DNA of 50,562 nt from Gemmatimonadota bacterium (GTDB lineage Bacteria > Latescibacterota > UBA2968 > UBA8231). Below, in pieces: positions 41,215-49,998 of this stretch; within the stretch, counting starts at the first letter, position 1, and each line of letters starts with the position of its first letter. Under the pieces are notes generated by a model that saw nothing but the letters and a program-made list of their open reading frames with translations, was not told the origin of the DNA and did no database searches. Where the stretch lies: contig JABHDC010000209.1 of assembly GCA_018673255.1 (NCBI GenBank), positions 1 to 50,562 on the forward strand, in the 5' to 3' direction. Position numbers and translations under genes: made by a program.

Positions 41215-43239
41215 ATGATTTCAATCTCAGATCTCTCCAAGACGTACGGCGATCGAACGCTCTTCTCAGACGTGTCGATGCAGCTGAATGCCGGCGAACG
41301 CTACGGCCTGGTCGGTGCCAATGGCTCCGGCAAGACGACCCTCCTCAACATCCTGACGGGCGACATGGAGGCCACCACCGGCAAGGTGGCCATCCCCAAG
41401 CGGCTGCGTCTGGGTGTATTGCGGCAGGATCAGTTCCTCTACGAGGATCAGTCGATCCTGACCGTCACCCTCATGGGCCATCAGGAATTGTGGAAGGTGA
41501 TGGTGGAGAAAGAGGAGTTGCTGGCGAAGGCGGAAACGTACTTCGACGGTGACCGCTTCGCCGAGCTGGAAGATCTCATTGAGCGGTATGACGGCTACAG
41601 TGCCGAGGCTCGGGCGGCGATGATTCTAGAGGGCCTCGGACTGCCGGCAGAGATCCACCACGATCCCCTCTCGACCCTGTCGGGTGGCTTCAAGCTGAGG
41701 GTCCTGCTCGCCCAGGTTTTGGCCTCGGAGCCTGATGTGCTGCTGTTGGATGAGCCGACGAACCACCTCGACATCCTGTCGATCCGCTGGCTCGAGACCT
41801 TTCTGCGCGACTATACCGGTCCCCTCGTCGTCATCTCCCACGACCATCGGTTCCTCGACAACGTCATCACCCACATTCTTGACGTCGACTACGCGACGGT
41901 GACCCTCTACCACGGCAACTACACACGCTTCATCAACGCCAAGCAGACCGAGCGGTCCCGGCGTGAAAAAGACATCACATCCCGCGAGCGCGACATCGCC
42001 GAACACCAGAAGACGGTTGATCGTTTCCGCGCCAAGGCCTCCAAGGCCCGCCAGGCACAGAGCAAAGAGCGCATGCTGGAGAAGATGGCCGACCAGATCG
42101 AAGATCTGGCTCCGACCTCGCGCCGCTACCCGCATTTCCGCTTCAATCAGGTACGCGACAGTGGCCGTGACGTGCTGACCGTGAAGGGCGTGAAGAAGGC
42201 CTTCGACGACAACGAGGTCCTGCATGGCGTCGACCTGCAACTGCAACGGGGTGATCGCATGGCGATCATGGGCCCCAATGGCGTCGGCAAGTCCACCTTG
42301 CTCAAGGTTGTGATGGGTGATCTGGCGGCAGACGAAGGCACCGTCGAATGGGGCTATGAGACCCACCCGGGCTATTTCGCCCAGGATCACAAGGAGCAAT
42401 TCGACTCACACAACAACACGGCCGAAGCATGGATCTGGGGGTTCTGTCCGGATCAAACGATCGGCTTCGTTCGTGGAAATCTGGCCAGGGTCCTGTTCTC
42501 CGGCGACGATGTCGAAAAGCGCCTGGGTGATCTGTCCGGTGGTGAGGCGGCACGACTCGTCTTCGCCCGCCTGGCAATTGCCAAGCCGAATATCCTCGTC
42601 CTGGACGAGCCCACCAACCATCTCGACCTGGAGTCGATCGAGTCACTGGTGGAAGGCCTCAAGAAGTTCGAGGGCACCCTCATTCTGGTGTCACACGATC
42701 GCTGGTTCGTCTCCCAGTTGGCGACGCGGATCGTCGAGATCAGACCCGGCGACATCCGCGACTTCCACGGCAGCTACGACGAATACGTGCACTCCTGTGG
42801 TGACGACCATCTCGATGCAGACCGCGTCGTACTGAAAGCCAAGAGCGAGAAACGTCGCAAGAAGGAAGAGGCCGCCGCAGCAACGACCGGGACGGCAGAG
42901 GCAGCGACGAATGGCGACTCGAAGCGTGGCAAAGGCAAGGGCAAGAAGACTGACGGTGGTGGGAATGGCCAGACGAAGAGTCAGTCCAATGGTGCCAAGC
43001 GCCCGTCGAAGTCGAATCAGCAACGCGCCCAACGCCAGCAGGAGGAACTGCTGAGTCGCATTGAAGAGGCGGAGACGCGCATGAAGCAGATCGACGAGAC
43101 CCTCTGCCAGCCCGGCTTCTATGCCGATACGCCGGTAGATGAGGCGAGAGACCTTGAGATGGAACGCACCCATCTCGAACGAGACGTGGCCACCTGGACC
43201 GCTGAGTGGGAACAAGCCGAAGAGGCCGCCACAAAGTAA
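41215..43239 (+). CDS. ABC-F family ATPase, YbiT-like with C-terminal coiled coil
   Basis: The 674-residue protein has two ABC domains without membrane segments. Domain one shows GANGSGKTT (about residue 37), LSGGFKLRVLLAQ and LLLDEPTNHLD; domain two shows GPNGVGKST, LSGGEAARLVFARL and LVLDEPTNHLD. The linker between them is rich in charged residues (ERSRREKDITSRERDIAEHQ), as in ribosome-binding ABC-F factors. Segments such as RLRLGVLRQDQFLYE and DGYSAEARA are close to YbiT. After the second domain come a Lys/Glu-rich low-complexity tail and a coiled coil (RQQEELLSRIEEAETRMKQI) as in Uup. It probably acts on stalled ribosomes. ATG 41215 is chosen by homology; the ribosome binding site (GGGG) is weak. 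Confidence 0.88.
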   Translation: MISISDLSKTYGDRTLFSDVSMQLNAGERYGLVGANGSGKTTLLNILTGDMEATTGKVAIPKRLRLGVLRQDQFLYEDQSILTVTLMGHQELWKVMVEKEELLAKAETYFDGDRFAELEDLIERYDGYSAEARAAMILEGLGLPAEIHHDPLSTLSGGFKLRVLLAQVLASEPDVLLLDEPTNHLDILSIRWLETFLRDYTGPLVVISHDHRFLDNVITHILDVDYATVTLYHGNYTRFINAKQTERSRREKDITSRERDIAEHQKTVDRFRAKASKARQAQSKERMLEKMADQIEDLAPTSRRYPHFRFNQVRDSGRDVLTVKGVKKAFDDNEVLHGVDLQLQRGDRMAIMGPNGVGKSTLLKVVMGDLAADEGTVEWGYETHPGYFAQDHKEQFDSHNNTAEAWIWGFCPDQTIGFVRGNLARVLFSGDDVEKRLGDLSGGEAARLVFARLAIAKPNILVLDEPTNHLDLESIESLVEGLKKFEGTLILVSHDRWFVSQLATRIVEIRPGDIRDFHGSYDEYVHSCGDDHLDADRVVLKAKSEKRRKKEEAAAATTGTAEAATNGDSKRGKGKGKKTDGGGNGQTKSQSNGAKRPSKSNQQRAQRQQEELLSRIEEAETRMKQIDETLCQPGFYADTPVDEARDLEMERTHLERDVATWTAEWEQAEEAATK

Positions 43240-43265
43240 TCGGATCCGCTCACAGGAGATGCGCC

Positions 43266-45659
43266 ATGCAGTTGCTGGTCGAAGCACACGGGACGGTCTC
43301 GATCACGGTGCCATCCTGGCCGCAGCTGCGACTGACGGGGCTGCGACCCTCTCTGCGCATCGATGGGGACGACGCCCCGTGGACCGATCTTGGCGCCAGT
43401 GACTCGACATCCATCACAGGTCGCACCGCACAGGGACTGCGCCTGGAGCTTTCGCTGCAGGTCAGTCAGGGTGCACTCCTGCTGCGCTCAATCATCCACA
43501 ATGATGACACCGAACCCCACGACCTCGATGATGTCGTCTACCTCGGTACCGGTGCAGCTGACACCGCCCCCCCGGCCGTGGTCAGCTTCTCAGCCGATGC
43601 CTCCCGGGTGCGAATCCTTGAGCAGGGCAACTACTGGGGGCATGTTCGCCGCCTGGGCGAGTCACCTGACGCCAGCGTCGCCAATACGGGAGAACACGAC
43701 ACCAGTCAGGCCCGCGTGCAGGGCAGCTCCGATCACGTGGCCGTCGTCTACGATCCACAGGCGGACATGGCCCTGCTGGCCGGTTTCCAGACCTCGGAAC
43801 GGTGGCTCGGCCGCATTCAGCTGACCGCTGACACGAGCGGCGTGGTCGTCGACTGGCGCCTGGGCTTCGATGGCGCCGGCGTTCGACTGGAACCAGGCTC
43901 ATCGACTGCGCTCGAGGAGGCCGTGCTGATTGCCGGGCCGGATCCGTGGGCCCTGCTTGAGGCCTATGGCGATCGCGTGGCTGCCCGTCACCACACCACC
44001 GTATCTGACCCGCCTCCGGTCACTTGGTGCAGCTGGTATCCCTACCGCCTGAGCGTGTCCCAGGATCGGGTGTTGGAGACGGCACAGATCGCCGCCCAAC
44101 GACTCGTGCCACTGGGCATGTCGACCCTCGTCGTCGATCTGGGTTGGCAATCCGGCAACCTGCCCAGTGCCTTCGAGGAGAACGAGCGCTTCGGCCGTGG
44201 TCTGCGCTGGCTGGCCGATCAACTCCAGGAACTGGGCCTGCAGCTGGGTGCGTGGTGCGCCCCCTACTCGATCTCCGAACTGGATCCCATCGCCACCGAG
44301 CATCCGGAATACCTCGTCCAGGACGGGGAGGGCCAACCGGCCGCGACGGGCACGTGGTTCTGGGAACCCCATGGCAAGGTTCACGTTCTGGATCTCACCC
44401 ATCCAGGCGCTCAGCAGTGGTTGCGAGATCGCATGACGAGCCTGGTCGCACGGGGTGTGGCGTATCTGAAGCCGGACTTCATTGGCTGTGTCAGCCACCC
44501 CATCGCCCGACACCGCCACGATCGGTCCATCGCCGCCGGAGGTGCAACCCAGGCCGGGCGCATCGGCGCGCAGATCATCCAGGAGTCGATGCCACAGACG
44601 CGTGTGCTGAATTGCGGCGGCCCGGAGATGCCCGGCACCGGTGCCCATCCGCTGCTCTACACCTGCAATGACACGGGCAACACCGGTTTCATCTCTATCG
44701 ACTTCCGCCGTCGCAATACGCAGACGCTGGCCTGCCACCTGTGGAAGAATCGACGCTGGGGCATCCTGCAACCCTCGTGTCTGTGTGTCGGCCTGCCAGG
44801 CACGATCGAGGAAGCTCGGCTACGCGCCACGATCGCCTTCCTCGCCGGCGGTCAGATCGACATCTCCGACACACTGCAGAGCCTGCCGGAAGACCGCTGG
44901 GAGATTCTGCACAAGACCCTGCCCCCTCTGGGGAAATCAGCCCGGCCCGTCGATCTGTTTGAGCCTCTGCCATCGGTACCCTTCGACTACGAGCAGTCCA
45001 CACGTGGCGAAGATCTCGACGACGCCGAATTGCCCGATCTGCCGGCAGGTTCAATCTGGCATCTGCCCGTCGATGCTGGCTGGGATCAGTGGGATCTGGT
45101 AGGGATCTTCTGCATGCCCGATGACACAGGCAGCGAGTCACCGGCGATCACGCGCTTCATCGTCCCCTTCGATCGGCTCGGGCTGGACGAGGGTGACTCT
45201 CTCACGGGCTACGAATTCTGGTCGGGGCAGTATCTGGACAAGGTGCCGTACGCGCGACCTCGGCCCGGCAATTACTCTCATCCCGGTGACTACCAGGATC
45301 TGCTGTGCGGCGACACACCCGGTTGTCTCGATCTGGCCTTCTACGGACCGGCGGTCAAACTTCTGTGCCTGCGACGGCGCCGATCCCATCCGTGGATCGC
45401 CGGCACGGGTTTCCACCAGAGCTGCGGCACGGAACTGTCAGATGTGATATGGGATGAAGACCGCGGCGTGCTTCGTGGTGAATTGCACCGGCCTGCAGGT
45501 GGGAGTTCAACACTCACCTTCACCACAGCTGGACGATCTGTCGCTGAAGCCCACGTCGCCGGTCAGTCGGCCGTCATCCGATCCGGCGCAACGGGAAGTC
45601 TGGTCTTGCCACTGGTCACCCAGACCGGGCAGACCGAGTGGTCAGTGCAGTTCGACTGA
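43266..45659 (+). CDS. Alpha-galactosidase-like glycoside hydrolase (GH36/clan GH-D)
   Basis: The 797-residue protein has an N-terminal beta-sandwich, a central TIM barrel (VTWCSWYPYRLSVSQDRVLE; STLVVDLGWQSG; LGAWCAPYSISE) and a C-terminal beta domain. The barrel includes YLKPDFIG, whose Asp404 fits the clan GH-D nucleophile in the KxD motif; a candidate acid/base is the Asp in CNDTGNTG. Relatives remove alpha-linked galactose or related sugars from oligosaccharides. No signal peptide is visible, so it is probably cytoplasmic. AGGAG lies eight bases before ATG 43266. It follows the ABC-F gene by 26 bp, but a functional link is unlikely. Confidence 0.82.
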   Translation: MQLLVEAHGTVSITVPSWPQLRLTGLRPSLRIDGDDAPWTDLGASDSTSITGRTAQGLRLELSLQVSQGALLLRSIIHNDDTEPHDLDDVVYLGTGAADTAPPAVVSFSADASRVRILEQGNYWGHVRRLGESPDASVANTGEHDTSQARVQGSSDHVAVVYDPQADMALLAGFQTSERWLGRIQLTADTSGVVVDWRLGFDGAGVRLEPGSSTALEEAVLIAGPDPWALLEAYGDRVAARHHTTVSDPPPVTWCSWYPYRLSVSQDRVLETAQIAAQRLVPLGMSTLVVDLGWQSGNLPSAFEENERFGRGLRWLADQLQELGLQLGAWCAPYSISELDPIATEHPEYLVQDGEGQPAATGTWFWEPHGKVHVLDLTHPGAQQWLRDRMTSLVARGVAYLKPDFIGCVSHPIARHRHDRSIAAGGATQAGRIGAQIIQESMPQTRVLNCGGPEMPGTGAHPLLYTCNDTGNTGFISIDFRRRNTQTLACHLWKNRRWGILQPSCLCVGLPGTIEEARLRATIAFLAGGQIDISDTLQSLPEDRWEILHKTLPPLGKSARPVDLFEPLPSVPFDYEQSTRGEDLDDAELPDLPAGSIWHLPVDAGWDQWDLVGIFCMPDDTGSESPAITRFIVPFDRLGLDEGDSLTGYEFWSGQYLDKVPYARPRPGNYSHPGDYQDLLCGDTPGCLDLAFYGPAVKLLCLRRRRSHPWIAGTGFHQSCGTELSDVIWDEDRGVLRGELHRPAGGSSTLTFTTAGRSVAEAHVAGQSAVIRSGATGSLVLPLVTQTGQTEWSVQFD

Positions 45660-45704
45660 GGCCCCAAGCGAATCGCGTCGTCTCTGCAGCCACTGCGAAA
45701 AACC

Positions 45705-45744
45705 GGCTGCCAGTCTCGAGCGCCTGAGGGCGCTGGATTCAGCC
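45705..45744 (-). terminator. Nested hairpin with T-tract, terminator of the Gfo/Idh gene
   Basis: Read on the minus strand, an outer stem (CAGCC 45740-45744 with GGCTG 45705-45709) encloses an inner stem (AGCGCC 45719-45724 with GGCGCT 45729-45734), followed by GG and TTTTT (45698-45702). It lies just past the stop of the minus-strand gene and probably also stops transcription from the galactosidase side. Confidence 0.6.
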
Positions 45745-45755
45745 AAGTGCCATGA

Positions 45756-46811
45756 CTAGGGCGCTATCGGGAAGGTGACCCGTCTGCCCTCACTGGCAGA
45801 CTCATACGCCGCCAGCACCATCTCCACTGACACGCGTCCTTCTTCGGCCGTCACCGGCGCAGGTCGTTCACCCTTCAGATACTCGATGAAGGGGCGCGCC
45901 ACATCCGCGATCCGATCACCCTGTCCGGCTGGGATGGCGAGTGGATACTCCGTCCACTGCGTATCCCCCTTGCGGATTGATCGCAGGGGGATGGCGTCAT
46001 CCGGCCGTGGTGCAGATGTGGCCGGTGCGTCACCATAATCCTGCAGAATCGTGCCTTCGTCGCCATAGATCTCTGTCGTGCCGATCGCCGCGACCGTGGT
46101 CGAGGAATTCAGCAGAACACCGATGATCCCACCGGCGAAGCGATAGATGGCCAGGCCATTGTCATCGGGGGCCACGTCCGTGACGATGTTGTCGATCTCC
46201 GCCATGACACTGACCGGCTTACCCAGCATCCAGTAGAACCAGTCCGCCGCATGGGTCGCATCATCGAAGAACATGCCCACATTGGCCTCCGGGTCCACGT
46301 GCCACGCAGAGTCGCCCGTGGCGAAGGCCGGATTCAGCAGCACATTGATACAGTGCCGTCGGCGCACGATGGCCGGGCGCCCGACGATGCCCTCTTCCAG
46401 CAACTGCTTCATGCGCTGATTGACCGGATCCAGTCGCATCTGGAAAGCCATCGAGAAGGGCACGCCATGTTTCTCCACCGCGGCGATGATGCGATCGCAG
46501 TCGGCCAGCGTCGTCGCCATCGGCTTCTGCAGCAGGATCCCCTTGCCAGCAGCGGCGGCGGCTTCTACGAGATCGGCATGACGATTCGTCTCGCTGCCGA
46601 TCATGACCGCATCGATCTCCTCATCCTCGAGAACCGCCTCGATTCGATCGCGAAACTGCAGCCCGTATTTCTCTGCCGCGCGTTGGCCCCGATCGATGTT
46701 GTCGTCCCAGGATGCGACCAGGTCGACATCCTCCTGGCCCTGCAACACACCGCAATACGTGTTGATGTGACCGTGGGCGTGACTCAACACACCCAGGCGA
46801 ATCCGCTTCAT
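45756..46811 (-). CDS. Gfo/Idh/MocA family NAD(P)-dependent oxidoreductase
   Basis: The 351-residue protein begins MKRIRLGVLSHAHGHINTYC, a variant nucleotide-binding strand with SHAHGH in place of GxGxxG, and contains the catalytic-lysine motif in GILLQKPMATTLADCDRII (QKP for EKP). The C-terminal half has FFDDATHAADWFYWMLGKP, where Asp and His would face the sugar. It is the third member of this family in the window but is not close to the other two in sequence. GAGG precedes ATG 46811. It stands apart from the sulfite-oxidase-like gene upstream by about 57 bp on the same strand and may share its transcript. Confidence 0.85.
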   Translation of the reverse strand: MKRIRLGVLSHAHGHINTYCGVLQGQEDVDLVASWDDNIDRGQRAAEKYGLQFRDRIEAVLEDEEIDAVMIGSETNRHADLVEAAAAAGKGILLQKPMATTLADCDRIIAAVEKHGVPFSMAFQMRLDPVNQRMKQLLEEGIVGRPAIVRRRHCINVLLNPAFATGDSAWHVDPEANVGMFFDDATHAADWFYWMLGKPVSVMAEIDNIVTDVAPDDNGLAIYRFAGGIIGVLLNSSTTVAAIGTTEIYGDEGTILQDYGDAPATSAPRPDDAIPLRSIRKGDTQWTEYPLAIPAGQGDRIADVARPFIEYLKGERPAPVTAEEGRVSVEMVLAAYESASEGRRVTFPIAP

Positions 46812-46868
46812 CCCTTGCCCCTCATTCGATTCGCCCCTCGACACCACGCTGGTTGTGAAGCTGGAGCG

Positions 46869-48008
46869 TTATCCGTTCTTGTTCACCGTGACGGGGACGC
46901 GATGCCAACCGGTGCGACCATCGTAGAGATCCTCACCGGCATCCGTCATCGGTTGTGTATCGCCGGCACTGTCCGTGGCGCGGGCAACGACCTCGAAATT
47001 CCCACCGATCGGCAATTCCCATTCGTAGGCCCATGTGACCCACACATTCGGCAGCGACTGGGTCGTGATCAGCGCATCCTTCCAGCTCGTGCCGCCATCG
47101 GTACTGACCTCAACTCGCTCGACAGTGCGCTCGCCAGCCATGGCAATGCCGTGAACGATGAAAGGTTCACCCGTGGTGGACTTGATATTCTGCAGAGTCA
47201 CCGTCACACCGCCATTGCCCGGATCCTTCACATCATCCCAAATAGAGACGGGCGCGTCAACGCGTGAGTTGACCGTAGCCGTTGCAGCGTTCGACCACTT
47301 GAAGGGGCGACCCTCCGGTTTGCTCTCCCAGTAGCCCAGATAGTCGTCGTCGATGAGCTCGATCCGCGTAATCCACTTCGGCATCTTCTGGCCATAGTGC
47401 CCCGGATTGATGAGACGAACCGGGTACCCATGCTTGGAGGGCAGCTGGTCGCCATTCATCTCCCACGCAAGCAACACATTGTCACGGATGGCGCGTTCCA
47501 CGGGAATCGAGGTCGTATACCCATCGATGCTCGTGAACTTCACCTGCGTTGCCTCGGCCCGCACGCCAGCCAGGGCCAGCACGTCGGCAAAACGCGTCCC
47601 ACCCCATTCGGCATTACCCACCAGGGGGCCACCGATCCAATTGCCGATACACTGCATCGTCATGACCTGACGCTGCAATGGCATCCGCAGGATGTCATCG
47701 TAGGTGATGCCGGTGATCGGATTCTCGACCAGCCCATCGATGGCCATCGACCAGTTCGGTGCCTTCAGCTTCGGATCGTAATTCTGACCGTTGATCGACT
47801 GCAGGTAGAACCGATCATTTCCCGTGATCGGTGGTGCCGGCAGTGTGCTTCCCGGTTCGCCCATGTCCGGCTCCATGGGGGGCGCCGTCGGCATGCCGCG
47901 GAAATCAACGTTGTTACTGTCGCACCCCAACTGCGGCACGATCGACCAGATGAATGCAACGCCTCCGGCTCGGAGGAATCGTCGCCTGGTGGATTCAGAT
48001 ATTTCCAT
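46869..48008 (-). CDS. Tat-exported sulfite oxidase-like molybdopterin enzyme
   Basis: The 379-residue protein starts with a twin-arginine signal (STRRRFLRAGGVAF) and has the oxidoreductase molybdopterin-binding fold: the molybdenum-ligating Cys120 in MQCIGNWIGG, followed by WGGTRFADVLALAGV, GYTTSIPVERA and HGYPVRLINPGHYGQK. The C-terminal part (TLQNIKSTTGEPFIVHGIAMAG; VEVSTDGGTSW) is the Mo-co dimerisation domain of SorA/SUOX-type enzymes. It would oxidise sulfite or a similar substrate in the periplasm and pass electrons to a cytochrome. A Cys after the signal (QLGCDSN) could be a lipid anchor. No dedicated cytochrome lies beside it. Confidence 0.88.
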   Translation of the reverse strand: MEISESTRRRFLRAGGVAFIWSIVPQLGCDSNNVDFRGMPTAPPMEPDMGEPGSTLPAPPITGNDRFYLQSINGQNYDPKLKAPNWSMAIDGLVENPITGITYDDILRMPLQRQVMTMQCIGNWIGGPLVGNAEWGGTRFADVLALAGVRAEATQVKFTSIDGYTTSIPVERAIRDNVLLAWEMNGDQLPSKHGYPVRLINPGHYGQKMPKWITRIELIDDDYLGYWESKPEGRPFKWSNAATATVNSRVDAPVSIWDDVKDPGNGGVTVTLQNIKSTTGEPFIVHGIAMAGERTVERVEVSTDGGTSWKDALITTQSLPNVWVTWAYEWELPIGGNFEVVARATDSAGDTQPMTDAGEDLYDGRTGWHRVPVTVNKNG

Positions 48009-48030
48009 TCTTTCCCCTCTTTCTCAATCG

Positions 48031-48852
48031 TCAGCCACCGTAGGAGATCCCGATCCCCCACGACGTACCTGCACCCACATTTTCACCGTCAGCAGTCCAC
48101 TCCATCAGCACATCCAGCCACACGCCCCCGTGCAGCCGCACAGCCCCATTGAGTCCAATCTGCACGGCGTCGCCCTCTGACACCTGCTGACCGGCACCGA
48201 CCACCCCGAGATTCACCTGTCTGCCGCTGCGTGTATTACGCAGACTCGTGAAGCCTTTGAGGAACACGCGCTCGTGAGGTGTGGCACCGATCTCGGTGGA
48301 GAGGACCAACTGGTCTGAGAAAGCACCACCGCGCCACCGATACCCCAATTCGGCCCCGACATACAATGGCAGCGGCCACAGTGACCTGGCCGCCAGGATC
48401 CGCCCCTCCACATCGGCTGAGCCGGTGCCGAGGGCCGGATCGTAGTCGTCGTGATAACCTGTGGGGATCTTGATCGACAGCATGGGCGACAACACCACGG
48501 GCGCATTGATGAGCTGGTATTTGAGACCCACCTCGGCATCGCCGATGCCAGTCGTGCGTTGCCGGACCAGGCGATTCGTCGAGGTCAGCACGCCACCACT
48601 CACCTGGCCGACCACCGTCAGCCGATCTCGCAGGCCGTGTTCGATGTAGAGGAAGACCTGGTCCCCCGTGAACTCGTCGTCATCCATTCCCATTTTCTGC
48701 CGGTCGCCCATGTCGTTGTAGACCTGATCGGCGACGTAGAAGATGCTGGAGACTTTTGCATAGGTTGCCCCCTGCGGTTGCGACCAGGCACCGGCATGAA
48801 CCTGCCGAGCCATGATGGAACCGAGCAGGACGGCACAGAAGAGGTATCTCAT
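48031..48852 (-). CDS. Secreted outer-membrane beta-barrel-like protein
   Basis: The 273-residue product has a signal peptide (MRYLFCAVLLGSIMARQVHA) and then alternating short beta-strand-like segments: ATYAKVSSIFYVADQ, DQVFLYIEHGLRDRLTVVGQV, DAEVGLKYQLINAPVVLSPML and WGIGISYGG at the end. The layout resembles small outer-membrane transporter-like barrels (MetA-pathway type), but no name is justified. The gene begins immediately after the glycosyltransferase stop (TGA then ATG at 48850-48855) and ends 22 bp before the sulfite-oxidase-like gene, so the three may be co-transcribed. Confidence 0.6.
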   Translation of the reverse strand: MRYLFCAVLLGSIMARQVHAGAWSQPQGATYAKVSSIFYVADQVYNDMGDRQKMGMDDDEFTGDQVFLYIEHGLRDRLTVVGQVSGGVLTSTNRLVRQRTTGIGDAEVGLKYQLINAPVVLSPMLSIKIPTGYHDDYDPALGTGSADVEGRILAARSLWPLPLYVGAELGYRWRGGAFSDQLVLSTEIGATPHERVFLKGFTSLRNTRSGRQVNLGVVGAGQQVSEGDAVQIGLNGAVRLHGGVWLDVLMEWTADGENVGAGTSWGIGISYGG

Positions 48853-49998
48853 TCAGCTCACTCGCTTGTAGAACGCCAGCAGGCGCTCTGCTTCGATGGA
48901 CCAGTTGTATTGCTGTTCGACGAGGGCCCGGCCCCGCTGCCCCTTGGCACGCGCCTCGGATTCATTGGCCAGGAGGTGGCGGATGGCATCAGCGTGCTCG
49001 CGCGGGCAGGCGGGATCCACCAGGCAACCCCAGTCGGCGGGGGCATGAAAATCACGGATCGAGGGTAGGGCGCTGGCAACGACAGGCAGGCCGCAGGCGA
49101 GATACTCGAAGAGCTTCGTCGGCACAAAGGGGCTCAGATTCTTCACCGACACCTGGCCTGGAATCAGCCCGATACGGTGCCGTGCGATGAGCGCTCCCAG
49201 CTGATCGTAGGGAATCTTATCCGTCCAGCAGTCGATTCGGTCGGCCACGTCGAGTTCAGCCCCACGCCGCTCGAAGTCGAGACGATCCGCCTCCGTATGG
49301 AAGGGCCCGATCGACCGCAGTCGCACATGCGGATGGGTCTTCGACAGTTCGCTCATCACCTCGAGGAGAAACTGACTGCCTCGGTCGCGGGACAGAGAGC
49401 CGATGTGCAGAAGTTCGCACGAGGACTCCGCCTGAGCTGGTTCCGGTCCTTCTGTCGTCGGAGAGAACCATTCCAGACGGGGAAAATTCTTCACCGTCTC
49501 GAAGGGGCAGTGGGCGAAGCGATCGGACTGCTCATCCACGACACCCAGAACGCCGCTCAGAACGCGGGCCACCGAACACTCCAGCGCATCAATACACAGA
49601 GCCAGTGGACGTCGAAGTCGCGCCGGGACCCAGCGCCGCACGTAAGCGGTCTGCGGGAAATTCTCGTGGCAATCGTAGACCACCTTGCGGCCCAGCAGTC
49701 GCAGAGCCAGACCGACAGGCAACAACTCCGGATCGTGGAAGTGGATGAGGCGGGCAGCCGTCTTGTGGGCGAGATGGAGAAGGCGCGCCAGATTCAGCAA
49801 TCGCCCGCTCACCGATCGCGGCGGCTCGATGGTGACCACATTCACACCGGCGTGTTCGCCAGCCAGACTCGCGGGGCCCGGACCGAGAATCGTGACATCG
49901 TATCCGGCCGCGGCCAGACTCTGTGCCTCTTTGTAGAAGATCCGCTGGTCGAACAGGTGATGGACGTTGGTCAGGTGACAGACACTAGGCTTGGTCAA
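48853..49998 (-). CDS. Glycosyltransferase family 4-like protein
   Basis: The 381-residue protein has the GT-B two-domain layout: an N-terminal domain with LTNVHHLFDQRIFYKEAQSLAAAGYDVT and KVVYDCHENFPQ, and a C-terminal nucleotide-sugar domain with ELLHIGSLSRDRG and the family motif in TKLFEYLACGLPVVAS (Glu of the EYLACG stretch contacts the donor). It would add a hexose or similar sugar to a cell-surface glycan in the cytoplasm. Its start overlaps the end of the WbqC-like gene by 14 bp, consistent with an O-antigen or exopolysaccharide operon running in from beyond the window. Confidence 0.85.
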   Translation of the reverse strand: MTKPSVCHLTNVHHLFDQRIFYKEAQSLAAAGYDVTILGPGPASLAGEHAGVNVVTIEPPRSVSGRLLNLARLLHLAHKTAARLIHFHDPELLPVGLALRLLGRKVVYDCHENFPQTAYVRRWVPARLRRPLALCIDALECSVARVLSGVLGVVDEQSDRFAHCPFETVKNFPRLEWFSPTTEGPEPAQAESSCELLHIGSLSRDRGSQFLLEVMSELSKTHPHVRLRSIGPFHTEADRLDFERRGAELDVADRIDCWTDKIPYDQLGALIARHRIGLIPGQVSVKNLSPFVPTKLFEYLACGLPVVASALPSIRDFHAPADWGCLVDPACPREHADAIRHLLANESEARAKGQRGRALVEQQYNWSIEAERLLAFYKRVS

